Source: JADFXI01 sp963784135 (GTDB lineage Bacteria > Nitrospirota > Thermodesulfovibrionia > Thermodesulfovibrionales > Dissulfurispiraceae). Taken from it: DNA of 64,000 nt. This document shows positions 24,109 to 32,548 of the stretch, one piece after another; position 1 is the first letter of the stretch; each line of letters opens with the position of its first letter. The notes under the pieces were generated by a model. The model ran no database searches. It was not told where the DNA came from and saw only the letters and a list, made by a program, of their open reading frames with translations. The stretch spans positions 186,001 to 250,000 of the forward strand of contig CAWAQG010000004.1 of assembly GCA_963784135.1 (NCBI GenBank), given 5' to 3'. A program made the translations under genes and the position numbers.

Positions 24109-25402
24109 TGAGTTTGGCCCGCCCTCTGGAAAGTTGAGACTGCTTTTTCAGTCCATCGGACGAGTAGACATTCCGGGGGTTCCAGAGCATCCAGCCATCG
24201 GCGCCGAATTCATCCGCAGCTTTTATCTGGCACCGTATTTCAGGGCCATTGAAATGCCTCTTGTCGAAAGCATAATCCTTGAATGCCTGCAGCCACGGCC
24301 TGAACCTGACCGGGGAAACTTGTGTGCGCTCCAGGGATTTCTTCAGAGAGAGATAAACTATTTCATATGGGTGTGCAACAGGGTTTCTGTAACCCGGTAT
24401 CCCGAACTGGAAACCGGAAGGATAAAGCATAAGTGAAATATAATCAACACAGGGCACGATCCTGTCAAGGCGCTGTCCTATTTGCGTGTCATTAAGGTTC
24501 CAGGGCACGTAACCGAAAATATCGGCGGCAACAAAAACATTATACGGCGCAAGCCTCCGCCTGGCTTCCATAAGAAACCCGGATATATATTTCACCCGGT
24601 TCTCCTCGTCGTTCGGCACGCTGAACCTAAGTCCTTTTGTGTCAGGGAACCTCACATAGTCAAATTGTATCTCATCAAAGCCGCTCCGGGCCGCTTCAAC
24701 AGCAATATCTATATTGTAATCCCATACCGCACGCTTCGAAGGGTCCATCCAGGTGAGGCTCTCCCGGTCATGCCATATTCGACCGTCCTGGGTCCTGACG
24801 GCAAGCTCCGGCCGGGCCGTACCCAGAATATTATCTTTAAACACAACAATACGCGCTATAGTATAAATGCCCTTCTCCTTAAGAGATGCAAGCAGGCCTT
24901 TTAAATCTTTTACTATTACCTGTCTCTGGGCCCCGATTTGATAGGCAAGAGGTATGTCACTCCTATAGGTAATAACTCCCCTGTCTCCCTTCACGTCAAT
25001 TACCAGTGCATTAAGCTCGGTCTGCTCAATCAGTTTAAGCGCCGCCCCGCGCAGCGTCCTGTCCCCTATGCCGTAATAAGTGAGATATAGGGCCCTTGGT
25101 GTAAAAGGCCTCAACCGTATTTCAACCGGCGCAGTCATAAGTGAGGGGAGAACGGTCTGCTCTGCCCTCAGGTATCCGCAAGCTCTCACAGCGATTGTGG
25201 ACCCGGTCCCTTTAAGACTAAACCTGCCGTTTGCATCGCTCCGGACAACATCATCATTCATAGTGACAATAGCGCCGCTGACAGGCTTCAGCGTGTAAGC
25301 ATCGGTGACCCATCCTGTAGTATATCCCATCACGTATGAGGGTATTAATACAAACAGCGCTGCTATTAAGAAGATGGCCGGCCTTCGGTTTCTCTTACCC
25401 AT
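24095..25402 (-). CDS. Putative exported glycoside hydrolase (DUF4015) with carboxypeptidase-like regulatory domain
   Basis: This 435-residue protein has an N-terminal export signal (AIFLIAALFVLIPSYVMG) and then a beta-sandwich of carboxypeptidase-regulatory type (TTGWVTDAYTLKPVSGAIVTMNDDVVRSDANGRFSLKG, residues 27-85). A DUF4015 barrel from about residue 105 includes ALVIDVKGDRGVITYRS and GFDEIQFDYVRFPDTKGLRF, where acidic residues probably act. The substrate is unknown but presumably a cell-surface glycan. It is transcribed ahead of, and overlaps, the muramidase fusion, which supports a joint role in envelope polysaccharide turnover. Confidence 0.82.
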   Translation of the reverse strand: MGKRNRRPAIFLIAALFVLIPSYVMGYTTGWVTDAYTLKPVSGAIVTMNDDVVRSDANGRFSLKGTGSTIAVRACGYLRAEQTVLPSLMTAPVEIRLRPFTPRALYLTYYGIGDRTLRGAALKLIEQTELNALVIDVKGDRGVITYRSDIPLAYQIGAQRQVIVKDLKGLLASLKEKGIYTIARIVVFKDNILGTARPELAVRTQDGRIWHDRESLTWMDPSKRAVWDYNIDIAVEAARSGFDEIQFDYVRFPDTKGLRFSVPNDEENRVKYISGFLMEARRRLAPYNVFVAADIFGYVPWNLNDTQIGQRLDRIVPCVDYISLMLYPSGFQFGIPGYRNPVAHPYEIVYLSLKKSLERTQVSPVRFRPWLQAFKDYAFDKRHFNGPEIRCQIKAADEFGADGWMLWNPRNVYSSDGLKKQSQLSRGRAKLNGPG

Positions 25403-25476
25403 GATTTATATCACCCCATTATTATTAGTCTACTAATTAGCATCGGTAAATACGCGTAAAACTTTAAAGCTATAGT

Positions 25477-26274
25477 TCATGGAGACGCCCCTGCGACAAT
25501 TGCGGCGAATGCCTTTCCGCTGTCTTGATTTCTCATCAAATAACGGGGGAGTTCCATTATTTTGTCCGAAGGCCTTACCGGGCGGCGCTCTATGGTGAAG
25601 GCAGCCACGTAGCCCGCCCCTGCGGCTTTCCTTTCAAGCTGGTCGTCATAAATCCCGAAGGGCCACGCAAGCATGTTGATTGTACCGCCCAGTTCCTTCT
25701 CCAGTTTTTCTTTCGACTTCCTGAGCTGCATGTCGACAAACTTGTCATATTCGGAGGGGGAAAGCCTTTTTTTCTCTATTTTGAAATTGGGGTGCCAGTA
25801 GGTGTGTCCCTGCATATCGAACAGTCCGCTCCTCTTCAACTGCCTTATCTGGTCCCATGTCATAGCATACGATGCATTGGATATTGCGGAGGGGTATAAG
25901 AACAGTGTTACAGGCACGTGATACTTTTTGATAAGGGGGAGCATGTCGGTGTATACCGATTTGTGGCCGTCATCCGAAACAATCACCACTGCCTTTGACG
26001 GCAACGGGGCCGCCGTTTTCCCCCGGCGGTAATCAACAAGCCTGCTGAGGGGGACCACCGTATAGCCATTGTCTTTAAGATACCTCAGCTGTGACTCGAA
26101 AACAGCTGTTGTTACAGTCATGCTGTCGGCAACGGTTGGACCAAAACGGTGATAAAGGAGAATGGAAACCCCTGCAACCTGGGAACTATCTTTCTTGTCC
26201 TTCACTGCCCCTTCTGCCGGCGGCAGACCTAACAGAAGGACACTCATCAATAAAAGCAGAAAACTTTTTTTCAA
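25477..26274 (-). CDS. Exported polysaccharide deacetylase (NodB homology)
   Basis: This 265-residue protein has a signal peptide (SFLLLLMSVLLLGLPPAEG). Its NodB domain begins VAGVSILLYHRFGP. The metal-binding first Asp lies in VVIVSDDGHKSVY (variant of TFDDG), and the His pair is in DMQGHTYWHPNF. MLAWPFGIYDDQL corresponds to motif 3 (RxPyG-like). These residues fit carbohydrate esterase family 4, acting on N-acetylglucosamine polymers or peptidoglycan. It lies 75 bp upstream of the DUF4015 gene on the same strand, so the three envelope genes may form one unit. Confidence 0.87.
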   Translation of the reverse strand: MKKSFLLLLMSVLLLGLPPAEGAVKDKKDSSQVAGVSILLYHRFGPTVADSMTVTTAVFESQLRYLKDNGYTVVPLSRLVDYRRGKTAAPLPSKAVVIVSDDGHKSVYTDMLPLIKKYHVPVTLFLYPSAISNASYAMTWDQIRQLKRSGLFDMQGHTYWHPNFKIEKKRLSPSEYDKFVDMQLRKSKEKLEKELGGTINMLAWPFGIYDDQLERKAAGAGYVAAFTIERRPVRPSDKIMELPRYLMRNQDSGKAFAAIVAGASP

Positions 26275-26433
26275 TCTATACCAATTGAACCATTATACCG
26301 CCTGCGCATCCGTGCCGGCAGCAGACCCTGACTCCAATAATAAATTAACTGCGACCCACAAAACCTATTATACTAACTTCCGCCTGCAAATATCAAAAGA
26401 AATGCAGCTTTGATAGTGGGTCAGTTTGGTTTT

Positions 26434-26480
26434 AGTTTGTCCCACTTTGCGGGACAAACAGTGATAATTTTGCTATACTG
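26434..26480 (+). promoter_or_regulatory. Operator-like palindrome and promoter for the Lys-rich zinc protein
   Basis: TTTGTCCC...GGGACAAA (8-bp perfect arms, 7-bp loop) ends about 14-15 bp upstream of TATACT near 26474. It therefore overlaps the -35 region. This placement suggests a repressor or activator site. The 236-bp gap before the gene holds nothing else that I recognise. Confidence 0.5.
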
Positions 26481-26510
26481 TTAAAAAGAAATTCAGCAGA
26501 AGGAGGATCT

Positions 26511-26732
26511 ATGGCAGTAAAGAAAGTTGCAAAGACTTCTAAGGCTTCGGTGTCGTCCAGAACAAAAAAAGCTGTAAAAAAGACTGCCCCAAAAAAGCAG
26601 AAAGAGCTTAAAGCCGGTGCGCGTTATGCATGTGATGTCTGCGGGCTCACGATGAGCGTGGACAAATCCTGCCAGTGCCCCGATTTTTGCGATATTATCT
26701 GCTGCGGCGAACAGATGAAACACGCGAAATAA
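26511..26732 (+). CDS. Lys/Ala-rich protein with Cys-rich zinc- or iron-binding tail
   Basis: A 73-residue two-part protein. Residues 1-38 are histone-H1-like (VKKVAKTSKASVSSRTKKAVKKTAPKKQ). Residues 42-73 hold CDVCG, CQCPDFC and IICCGEQM, seven Cys that resemble a desulforedoxin or zinc-ribbon knuckle. The basic half could bind nucleic acid and the Cys half a metal. AGAAGGAGG precedes the ATG. It has its own promoter and terminator. A second, shorter Lys/Ala peptide occurs at 54476. Family not recognised with certainty. Confidence 0.7.
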   Translation: MAVKKVAKTSKASVSSRTKKAVKKTAPKKQKELKAGARYACDVCGLTMSVDKSCQCPDFCDIICCGEQMKHAK

Positions 26733-26760
26733 TAACAATGCTGCATACGTTCTATAAAAC

Positions 26761-26788
26761 AAGGCGGACATGGTTATGTCCGCCTTTA
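26761..26788 (+). terminator. Intrinsic terminator after the Lys-rich zinc protein
   Basis: GGCGGACAT pairs with ATGTCCGCC around GGTT, followed by TTTAT. It lies 30 bp after the stop and could also serve the converging cold-shock gene. Confidence 0.85.
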
Positions 26789-26816
26789 TCTTGAGAAGCA
26801 GGTGTGGGACCGGATA

Positions 26817-27017
26817 TTACGCTTTCACTACATTGATTGCTTTAGGACCTTTGGGGCCTTTTTCAATATCAAAGCTGACTGATTCACCTTCAGCCAGCGA
26901 TTTAAAGCCGTTGCCCTGAATGGACGTGTGGTGGACAAAGACATCAGTACCATCTTCGCTGGTAATAAAGCCGTACCCCTTGGCATCATTGAACCATTTA
27001 ACTGTTCCTTTTGGCAT
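26817..27017 (-). CDS. Cold-shock protein, CspA family
   Basis: This 66-residue single cold-shock domain has both RNA-binding motifs: KGYGFIT (RNP1, residues 13-19) and DVFVHHTSI (RNP2). It begins MPKGTVKWFNDAKGYGF. It binds single-stranded RNA and DNA and melts secondary structure. AAGGAGG precedes the ATG. The tRNA-Pro terminator lies about 50 bp upstream, so expression presumably starts in the short leader between them. Confidence 0.95.
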   Translation of the reverse strand: MPKGTVKWFNDAKGYGFITSEDGTDVFVHHTSIQGNGFKSLAEGESVSFDIEKGPKGPKAINVVKA

Positions 27018-27063
27018 CTTTTCAACCTCCTTACATATAAACTAAAATCTCAGCAGGCGCATT

Positions 27064-27095
27064 AAAAAAGCCACAAAGCTAAAAGTCTTTGTGGC
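27064..27095 (-). terminator. Intrinsic terminator downstream of tRNA-Pro
   Basis: On the minus strand GCCACAAAG pairs with CTTTGTGGC around an 8-base loop and is followed by six T. It probably ends the glutamate synthase-tRNA-Pro transcript. Confidence 0.85.
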
Positions 27096-27171
27096 CTCGC
27101 GCACTCAAAAACTTCTGAAACTTCACAAAGATGATGACATTTTCAACAACAAATGTCAATAGGTCAAAAAA

Positions 27172-27245
27172 TCGGGGCGAGAGGATTTGAACCTCCGACT
27201 CCACGGTCCCGAACCGTGTGCGCTACCAGGCTGCGCTACGCCCCG
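27172..27245 (-). tRNA. tRNA-Pro (anticodon CGG)
   Basis: A 74-nt cloverleaf lies on the minus strand. The acceptor stem is CGGGGCG/CGCCCCG, the D arm contains GCGCAGCCTGGTAGCGC, the anticodon arm is CACGG-TTCGGGA-CCGTG (anticodon CGG), and the T arm contains GGTTCAAATCC. The discriminator is A and no CCA is encoded. It begins only 3 nt after the stop codon of the upstream glutamate synthase gene, so it is probably processed from that operon's transcript. Confidence 0.95.
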
Positions 27246-27248
27246 TGT

Positions 27249-29636
27249 TTAAATGTTTTCGACCATCTCCCATACGCCGCAGGGACATATGCCTGCGCAG
27301 AAGCTGCAGCCGATGCATTTGTTCTCATCGACTATGTATTCATATGCCCCGCCTTCATGCTCGATTCTGCTTATTGCCCCCCAGTAACAGGTGGCCTCGC
27401 ACATATGGCAGTCGCGGCAGGTGGCGCAGGACATGCATTTGCTTGCCTCTTTTTCGGGCTGGAAATCTCCCGTGCAAACGTCGTAGTATTCCTTCTTAAT
27501 GCGCTCGTAAGGAATGACCTGTTTGACCTCCGGCTGGCGCGGCGCGTGCATCAACTGATAGTGTATGGTTTCCGCAGCAAGTCTCCCCTGCCCGATGGCA
27601 TGCGTTACAAGCCCGAGACCCGTTGCATCACCTATTGCAAATACTTTGACATCAGAGGTCTGGCCGATCTCGTTGACCGCAACCCAGCCTCTCTCAGTGT
27701 GGATGCCCTGCGGAAGAAAGTCGAGTATAGGTGTGTCACCAACGGAAATGACCACAAGGTCTGCTTCGAGTGATGAGCCGTCCCTGAAATAGAGTTTTTT
27801 CTCCCCATTGCAGTACCTGTCGGTGGATTTGGGCCATAGGATTTGAGTTCCCTTGGCAACTGCGGTTTCCATTTCCTTGCCGAATGCCGCGGGCTTTTGG
27901 ATGTCTACTGCTATGACAGAATCGGCGCCGTAATTGTATGCCTCGGAGGCGACATCCATGCCGACATTGCCTGCACCTATTACCACCACTTTCCGTCCTT
28001 TCAGGTCAGGGAACTTCTCGCTGTTAATGTCCCTGAGAAAGTCATAGGCGGATACGGCGTGCTCAGAGCCTGGGAAGGCAATGGTCCTTGGTTTATGAGC
28101 GCCTACGGCAATCACGACAAGTTCGTGGTTTTTATAAATCTCATCAAATTTGTTCAGGTCTATCTGCGTGTTCAGTTGGACGTTTACACCAAGTTCTTTG
28201 AAACGCGAAAGCTCCTTTTCGAGTATTGCGTGGGGGAGGCGCTCTTTGGGAATGCAGAGTTCTATCTTGCCGCCCAATTTGCCTGTTGATTCGTAGAGAT
28301 CAACCGTATGTCCCTTTAATGCAAGCTGCCACGCAGCACTGAGGCCGGCGGGCCCTCCACCGATGACCGCTACGGCATGGCCTGTCGGTTTCTCTTTTTG
28401 GGGAGCGGGCAGATCCAGGGCAAGACTCCCCAGCTTATCGATCTGCAAAGGCTTGTCAATCTGGCCCCTTGTGCAGCTCTGCATGCAAAGGTTGGGACAT
28501 ATCTGGCCGCATACTGTTGCAGGAAGAGGACTGTAACGCAGTACCAGTTCGAGAGCCTCCTGGAGCAGACCCTGCCGTATCAGTGTTGCCCTTTTGTGAG
28601 ATGGAATACGGGTCGGGCATGCATACACACAGGGTGGATTGTATTTTTCATTAGCCCAAATAGGTTTGTTTCGCCTGTCGGCCCCGGTAGTGATATAGGG
28701 GAGCAGAGTAAGTTCATGATCGAGATATTCCGCAAAGATGCCGCCCTGTCCTGTCTCCTTTTCCCACATGTTCTTTCTGAAATCGGTAGTTGACATCTTT
28801 AACCATTTCCTGGACCGTTTCTCCTGTGGCGTATAGGCAATGAGTTTTTTCCAGTCTCCGGCAGAGTGCGTCAACTCGTCGTAGTAAGACATCCGGCCAA
28901 TGGCGTCGAGGTATGGTTTTATGTTGGTCTTGAGCCATTCCCAATCCTGTGGCGCAAGGTCGAGAAGTTTTACGTCCTTCTCGCTGTATCCCTGTATCGG
29001 GCCGCGGAAATAGATAGTGCCGCCCACCATTCCTACGCACGGGCGATATCCGAGTATATTTTCGGGGTTTCTGGAGTTGATGCCGCACACCACCGCAATG
29101 CCGCCGGCTTTGAATTCGGCAAAGGAATCCCCCACATTCCTGAAGTACCACGATTGGGGAGGATCAAGGCGGGGATTCTGCTTTGTCATGGTGTCGCACC
29201 GTGCGCCGCCGCTGCCCTGCACATACAATATGCCCTGGGCAGCGGCATTGAAGGCGCCGTTAGTGACGTCACCCAACACCGTTATCTTTGCGCCGCAGTT
29301 GAGCCATCCCACATCATCGGAGGCACTCCCCTTTACGAGAATCTCTGTACCGGACATTCCCATGCTGCCAAGCCGTTGCCCGGATGTGCCTTCGACCGTA
29401 ATCATTACTTTATGGCTTTTCGGCCAGATCCTGCCGCCGATGCCGTGCTGTCCATCAGCTATGATGCGCAGTTCACTTGTACCGTCCTGCAACGCCTGCT
29501 GTATCTGTTCTTCAAGTATTCGTGACGGCACCCTGTTGCCGTTCACAATACCTTTTATATTGACAATCTTATCATTTGTTTTTTGGGTCACGCCCTTGAC
29601 ACCTTTGCCATCCGGCTTCTGTTTCTTAGCACGCAT
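27249..29636 (-). CDS. Glutamate synthase: GXGXG domain fused to GltD-like flavoprotein and ferredoxin
   Basis: This 795-residue multidomain protein has a GXGXG beta-helix domain (residues about 30-240) with repeats such as SASDDVGWLNCGAKITVLGDVTNGAF; this corresponds to the C-terminal domain of classic GltB. A GltD-type part follows, with the N-terminal Cys cluster region (CVYACPTRIPSH, CGQICPNLCMQSC), FAD site VAVIGGGPAGLSAAWQLA and NAD(P)H site KVVVIGAGNVGMDVASEA. It ends in a two-cluster ferredoxin (CMSCATCRDCHMC, CIGCSFCAGICPCG). It would feed electrons to the FMN subunit. It is the last protein gene of a three-gene archaeal-type glutamate synthase operon. Confidence 0.92.
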   Translation of the reverse strand: MRAKKQKPDGKGVKGVTQKTNDKIVNIKGIVNGNRVPSRILEEQIQQALQDGTSELRIIADGQHGIGGRIWPKSHKVMITVEGTSGQRLGSMGMSGTEILVKGSASDDVGWLNCGAKITVLGDVTNGAFNAAAQGILYVQGSGGARCDTMTKQNPRLDPPQSWYFRNVGDSFAEFKAGGIAVVCGINSRNPENILGYRPCVGMVGGTIYFRGPIQGYSEKDVKLLDLAPQDWEWLKTNIKPYLDAIGRMSYYDELTHSAGDWKKLIAYTPQEKRSRKWLKMSTTDFRKNMWEKETGQGGIFAEYLDHELTLLPYITTGADRRNKPIWANEKYNPPCVYACPTRIPSHKRATLIRQGLLQEALELVLRYSPLPATVCGQICPNLCMQSCTRGQIDKPLQIDKLGSLALDLPAPQKEKPTGHAVAVIGGGPAGLSAAWQLALKGHTVDLYESTGKLGGKIELCIPKERLPHAILEKELSRFKELGVNVQLNTQIDLNKFDEIYKNHELVVIAVGAHKPRTIAFPGSEHAVSAYDFLRDINSEKFPDLKGRKVVVIGAGNVGMDVASEAYNYGADSVIAVDIQKPAAFGKEMETAVAKGTQILWPKSTDRYCNGEKKLYFRDGSSLEADLVVISVGDTPILDFLPQGIHTERGWVAVNEIGQTSDVKVFAIGDATGLGLVTHAIGQGRLAAETIHYQLMHAPRQPEVKQVIPYERIKKEYYDVCTGDFQPEKEASKCMSCATCRDCHMCEATCYWGAISRIEHEGGAYEYIVDENKCIGCSFCAGICPCGVWEMVENI

Positions 29637-31293
29637 AACTTATCCCCAACCTCTCCGCTATTGCTTTATCGTCGATACTCAGTCCGTCGGACATTCCGAT
29701 AGGAAGCTCGGTGCTCCTGCCCATAGGAGCAAATATCTTCCGCAGTTCAACGTCGGCAGCCTTGAAGACCTCCACCACGCGTTCCGCAACTTTATCGGAA
29801 TCAAGCCTCCGGTACAGCTTCGGGTCCTGCGTGGTTATACCACGAGGACATTTTCCGGTATTGCAGAGATTGCAGCGGTTGTATTCGTCGCCGAAGCAGT
29901 CTGCTGCCGCCTGCATTATGTATTTGCCTATGGCAACGGCCGAGGCCCCGAGCATGATAAGCGCGGCAGCATTTGCCGCCAGATTGCCTTTTTTGCCGAC
30001 ACCGCCGGCAGCGATCAGAGGGAGTTCATTCTGCTTGCCCTGTTTCACAAGGTCAAGATAACACTCGCGTATATTGGAGGCGATGGGGTGGCCCATTTTG
30101 TCCAATGATACATTGTATGCCGCGCCGGTGCCGCCATCCTCACCGTCAATGGAGAGGGCCGCCGCATATGGGTTCCGCGCGAGATTGTTCAGGACCGCCT
30201 TTGCAGTCTTGGTCCCTGATATTTTCGGATATACAGGCACCCTGAACCCCCAGGCCATTGACATGGACTGGATCATTTTAGCCACTGCCTCTTCAATAGA
30301 ATACTTGGTCTGGTGCGTGGGAGGCGAAGCGAGATCGACGAATTGAGGAACGCCGCGTATTTTTGCGATAAGCTTCAAAACCTTCTGCGCCATCAGCAGG
30401 CCGCCGTCTCCGGGCTTTGCGCCCTGGCCGTATTTTATTTCAATCGCTGCCGGGTCTGCTACCATATCCGGCAGGGCATGGATGATTTCATCCCATCCGA
30501 AATATCCCGAAGCGATCTGTATGATGAAATACTTGAGGTATTTTGATCTCAGCAGGCGGGCGGGCATGCCTCCTTCCCCTGACGCCATTACAACAGGCAG
30601 TCCTTCAACCTCGTTCAAATAGGCAACGCCCATTGCCAGTCCTTCCCACATAGGGGGGGAAAGGGCTCCGATGGACATGCTCCCTATCATGATAGGGAAT
30701 ATCTCACGCACAGGGGGAATGAACTTGCCGCTCTTTTTGTCAATTCCGAGAATGCCGTCATGTACGGATAGCGGCATTTCCTCCGGCGGCAGTATTCTTC
30801 CCAAAAGGGACCGTATGCGGAATTCGTGCCTTCCGGCATCAAGAGCAGGGTCGGTAAGCATCGAAATCCTGGTGAATTTCAGCCTGTCGAGCGTCGACAC
30901 AGCAGGGTCGTTTCTCCTGCCACCCCGCTTATAGGCATCGCCGCCTTTGTTCTTATAGTGGAGGAATTTATTTTGAAAATTGAATTCCGGCTCTATAGCT
31001 TCATTGGGGCAGACCAGCACGCACGTCCCGCAGCCGGTGCAGTAACGCTCAATATCGGTGACCTGTTCCACTATGTGCGTGGTCATCCTTGCCGTTGTCG
31101 GAGTCGGCACGGGTCCTTCGGACTTTACAACTCGCTGGACTTTGACCGCGGGGACTATAGCCTTGACCGGGCAAACTGCGGTACACTTTCCGCAGCGCTT
31201 ACAGCGGTCATCCCGCCAACGTATTATATAAGGAAACTCTCTCAGCGAGAGCTGATGATTATGGTCTAATATTGACCCTGCAGCTGGTTCCAT
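29626..31293 (-). CDS. gltB: Glutamate synthase FMN/[3Fe-4S] subunit with N-terminal ferredoxin
   Basis: This 555-residue subunit has an N-terminal two-cluster ferredoxin (CKRCGKCTAVCPVKAI, CTGCGTCVLVCPNEAI, residues about 30-105). The central glutamate synthase domain 2 follows (IGSMSIGALSPPMWEGLAMG, GEGGMPARLL, IEIKYGQGAKPGDGGLL, DGEDGGTGAAYN, AAGGVGKKGNLAANAAALIMLGASAVAIG). The Cys triad CNLCNTGKCPRGI binds the [3Fe-4S] cluster. It converts 2-oxoglutarate plus ammonia to glutamate on FMN. It overlaps the next gene by 11 bp and the upstream amidotransferase gene by 28 bp, indicating tight coupling. Confidence 0.94.
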   Translation of the reverse strand: MEPAAGSILDHNHQLSLREFPYIIRWRDDRCKRCGKCTAVCPVKAIVPAVKVQRVVKSEGPVPTPTTARMTTHIVEQVTDIERYCTGCGTCVLVCPNEAIEPEFNFQNKFLHYKNKGGDAYKRGGRRNDPAVSTLDRLKFTRISMLTDPALDAGRHEFRIRSLLGRILPPEEMPLSVHDGILGIDKKSGKFIPPVREIFPIMIGSMSIGALSPPMWEGLAMGVAYLNEVEGLPVVMASGEGGMPARLLRSKYLKYFIIQIASGYFGWDEIIHALPDMVADPAAIEIKYGQGAKPGDGGLLMAQKVLKLIAKIRGVPQFVDLASPPTHQTKYSIEEAVAKMIQSMSMAWGFRVPVYPKISGTKTAKAVLNNLARNPYAAALSIDGEDGGTGAAYNVSLDKMGHPIASNIRECYLDLVKQGKQNELPLIAAGGVGKKGNLAANAAALIMLGASAVAIGKYIMQAAADCFGDEYNRCNLCNTGKCPRGITTQDPKLYRRLDSDKVAERVVEVFKAADVELRKIFAPMGRSTELPIGMSDGLSIDDKAIAERLGISYAC

Positions 31294-32381
31294 ACCTTTA
31301 CCTCCTCTGCCTGCGGCGAAACGATCACCATATCGTATTTCATGGGGAATATGTCTTTGCTCCTGTCCCGTTTGGGCACCGCACTGTCAACACCGCATTC
31401 CTCGGACATTAATGCATATCTTCCTTTTGCGCCGCCCACTGTGCCGGGCCGTAGCTTTTTTGAGTCGTGGACCATGAAGCAGGCGCCGTCGGGGGTGAAG
31501 CCTATGATAACGTTCGGCCCATCTATGCAGAGTGAGCGCATGGATTGCTTCATGAGTCTCAGGGCATCCCTGTCGGGCCGCTGCTCAATATCGGCGGATT
31601 TGAGGGGGGTTATAATATCTTTATAATATGGCATCGGCAGATGCAGCTGCCTGACCGAATAATGCAATATGTGAGTAAACACCTCGCTGTCGCTGTTGTA
31701 CCCAATGTATCCCGGGAAGCCCCTGCTCGAAAGAAATTCCCTTATGGGAACAAAAGCCGTGTTTTCCCCATTTGTCATGGAGCAAAAGCCCTGTATGAAG
31801 AACGGGTGGCAGGCATACAGATAAATTGCGTAGTTGGTGTTTTGCCGTCCCTGCGCAAGAATGACTCTGGCTTTGAGCCTGTCGTCGTCAAGTCTGAAAA
31901 ACTCGGCCACCTGAAGCGGGTCTCCCACTTCTTTTAATGTAAGGACGTCCGGATAAAACGAAAATACAAATATCGATTCGTCGGGCTCGCCGATTTTCCG
32001 GAGTGCCAGGCGCGTGTTCATTAGGAGGTCCTCTTTTTCCTGGAACGGTTTATTCCTGAAGGCGGCAGGATAGTCATAGGCGCGCGCAAAATAATAATCG
32101 CGGGGGGCAATCCCTTCCACCTGCTTTATTTTAGGTCTCCATTCATGTTTGAGGGTAAAGCCGGCTTTTTTCATGAACTCGTCAAGGGTCTTTTTGCCGG
32201 CCATGGAACAGATGCCGGACATCACCGGATATTTCTTCAGCTTCTCGAATGGTCCGCCAAGGTCTTTGAGCGTGAGGCCGAGTCCTGAGCCGTCATGCCC
32301 CTCTTTCATGGTTTCGAGGGCAAGAATTGGCTCCATAGGTGAGATGTAATCTTTTGATGTGATAGCGGCAAGTCTGCACAT
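31266..32381 (-). CDS. Glutamate synthase glutaminase subunit (class II amidotransferase)
   Basis: This 371-residue protein begins MCRLAAI, so Cys2 becomes the N-terminal nucleophile after Met removal. MKEGHDGSGLGLTLKDL (substrate loop), NTRLALRKIGEPDESIFV, FCSMTNGENTAFVPIREFL and GYNSDSEVFTHIL fit the Ntn-hydrolase domain of glutamate synthase. It hydrolyses glutamine and delivers ammonia to the FMN subunit. It is the first gene of the operon. Its 28-bp overlap with the FMN subunit suggests equimolar synthesis. The split into three proteins follows the archaeal arrangement rather than the fused GltB of most bacteria. Confidence 0.92.
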   Translation of the reverse strand: MCRLAAITSKDYISPMEPILALETMKEGHDGSGLGLTLKDLGGPFEKLKKYPVMSGICSMAGKKTLDEFMKKAGFTLKHEWRPKIKQVEGIAPRDYYFARAYDYPAAFRNKPFQEKEDLLMNTRLALRKIGEPDESIFVFSFYPDVLTLKEVGDPLQVAEFFRLDDDRLKARVILAQGRQNTNYAIYLYACHPFFIQGFCSMTNGENTAFVPIREFLSSRGFPGYIGYNSDSEVFTHILHYSVRQLHLPMPYYKDIITPLKSADIEQRPDRDALRLMKQSMRSLCIDGPNVIIGFTPDGACFMVHDSKKLRPGTVGGAKGRYALMSEECGVDSAVPKRDRSKDIFPMKYDMVIVSPQAEEVKVWNQLQGQY

Positions 32382-32548
32382 ACCTTTCAGTCCTCTTTAT
32401 CTCTAAATGTGCCTCAAATGTCTGATATTTAAAGCCCGTCCAAACATTTTAAAATTTTGGCTGGTGATAAGTCAATTTAACAGTGAGTTAGGTTGCAATT
32501 CAGACAGTACAGGGCAATTTTACTTTCCACCCCCAAAAGTCTGCGACT

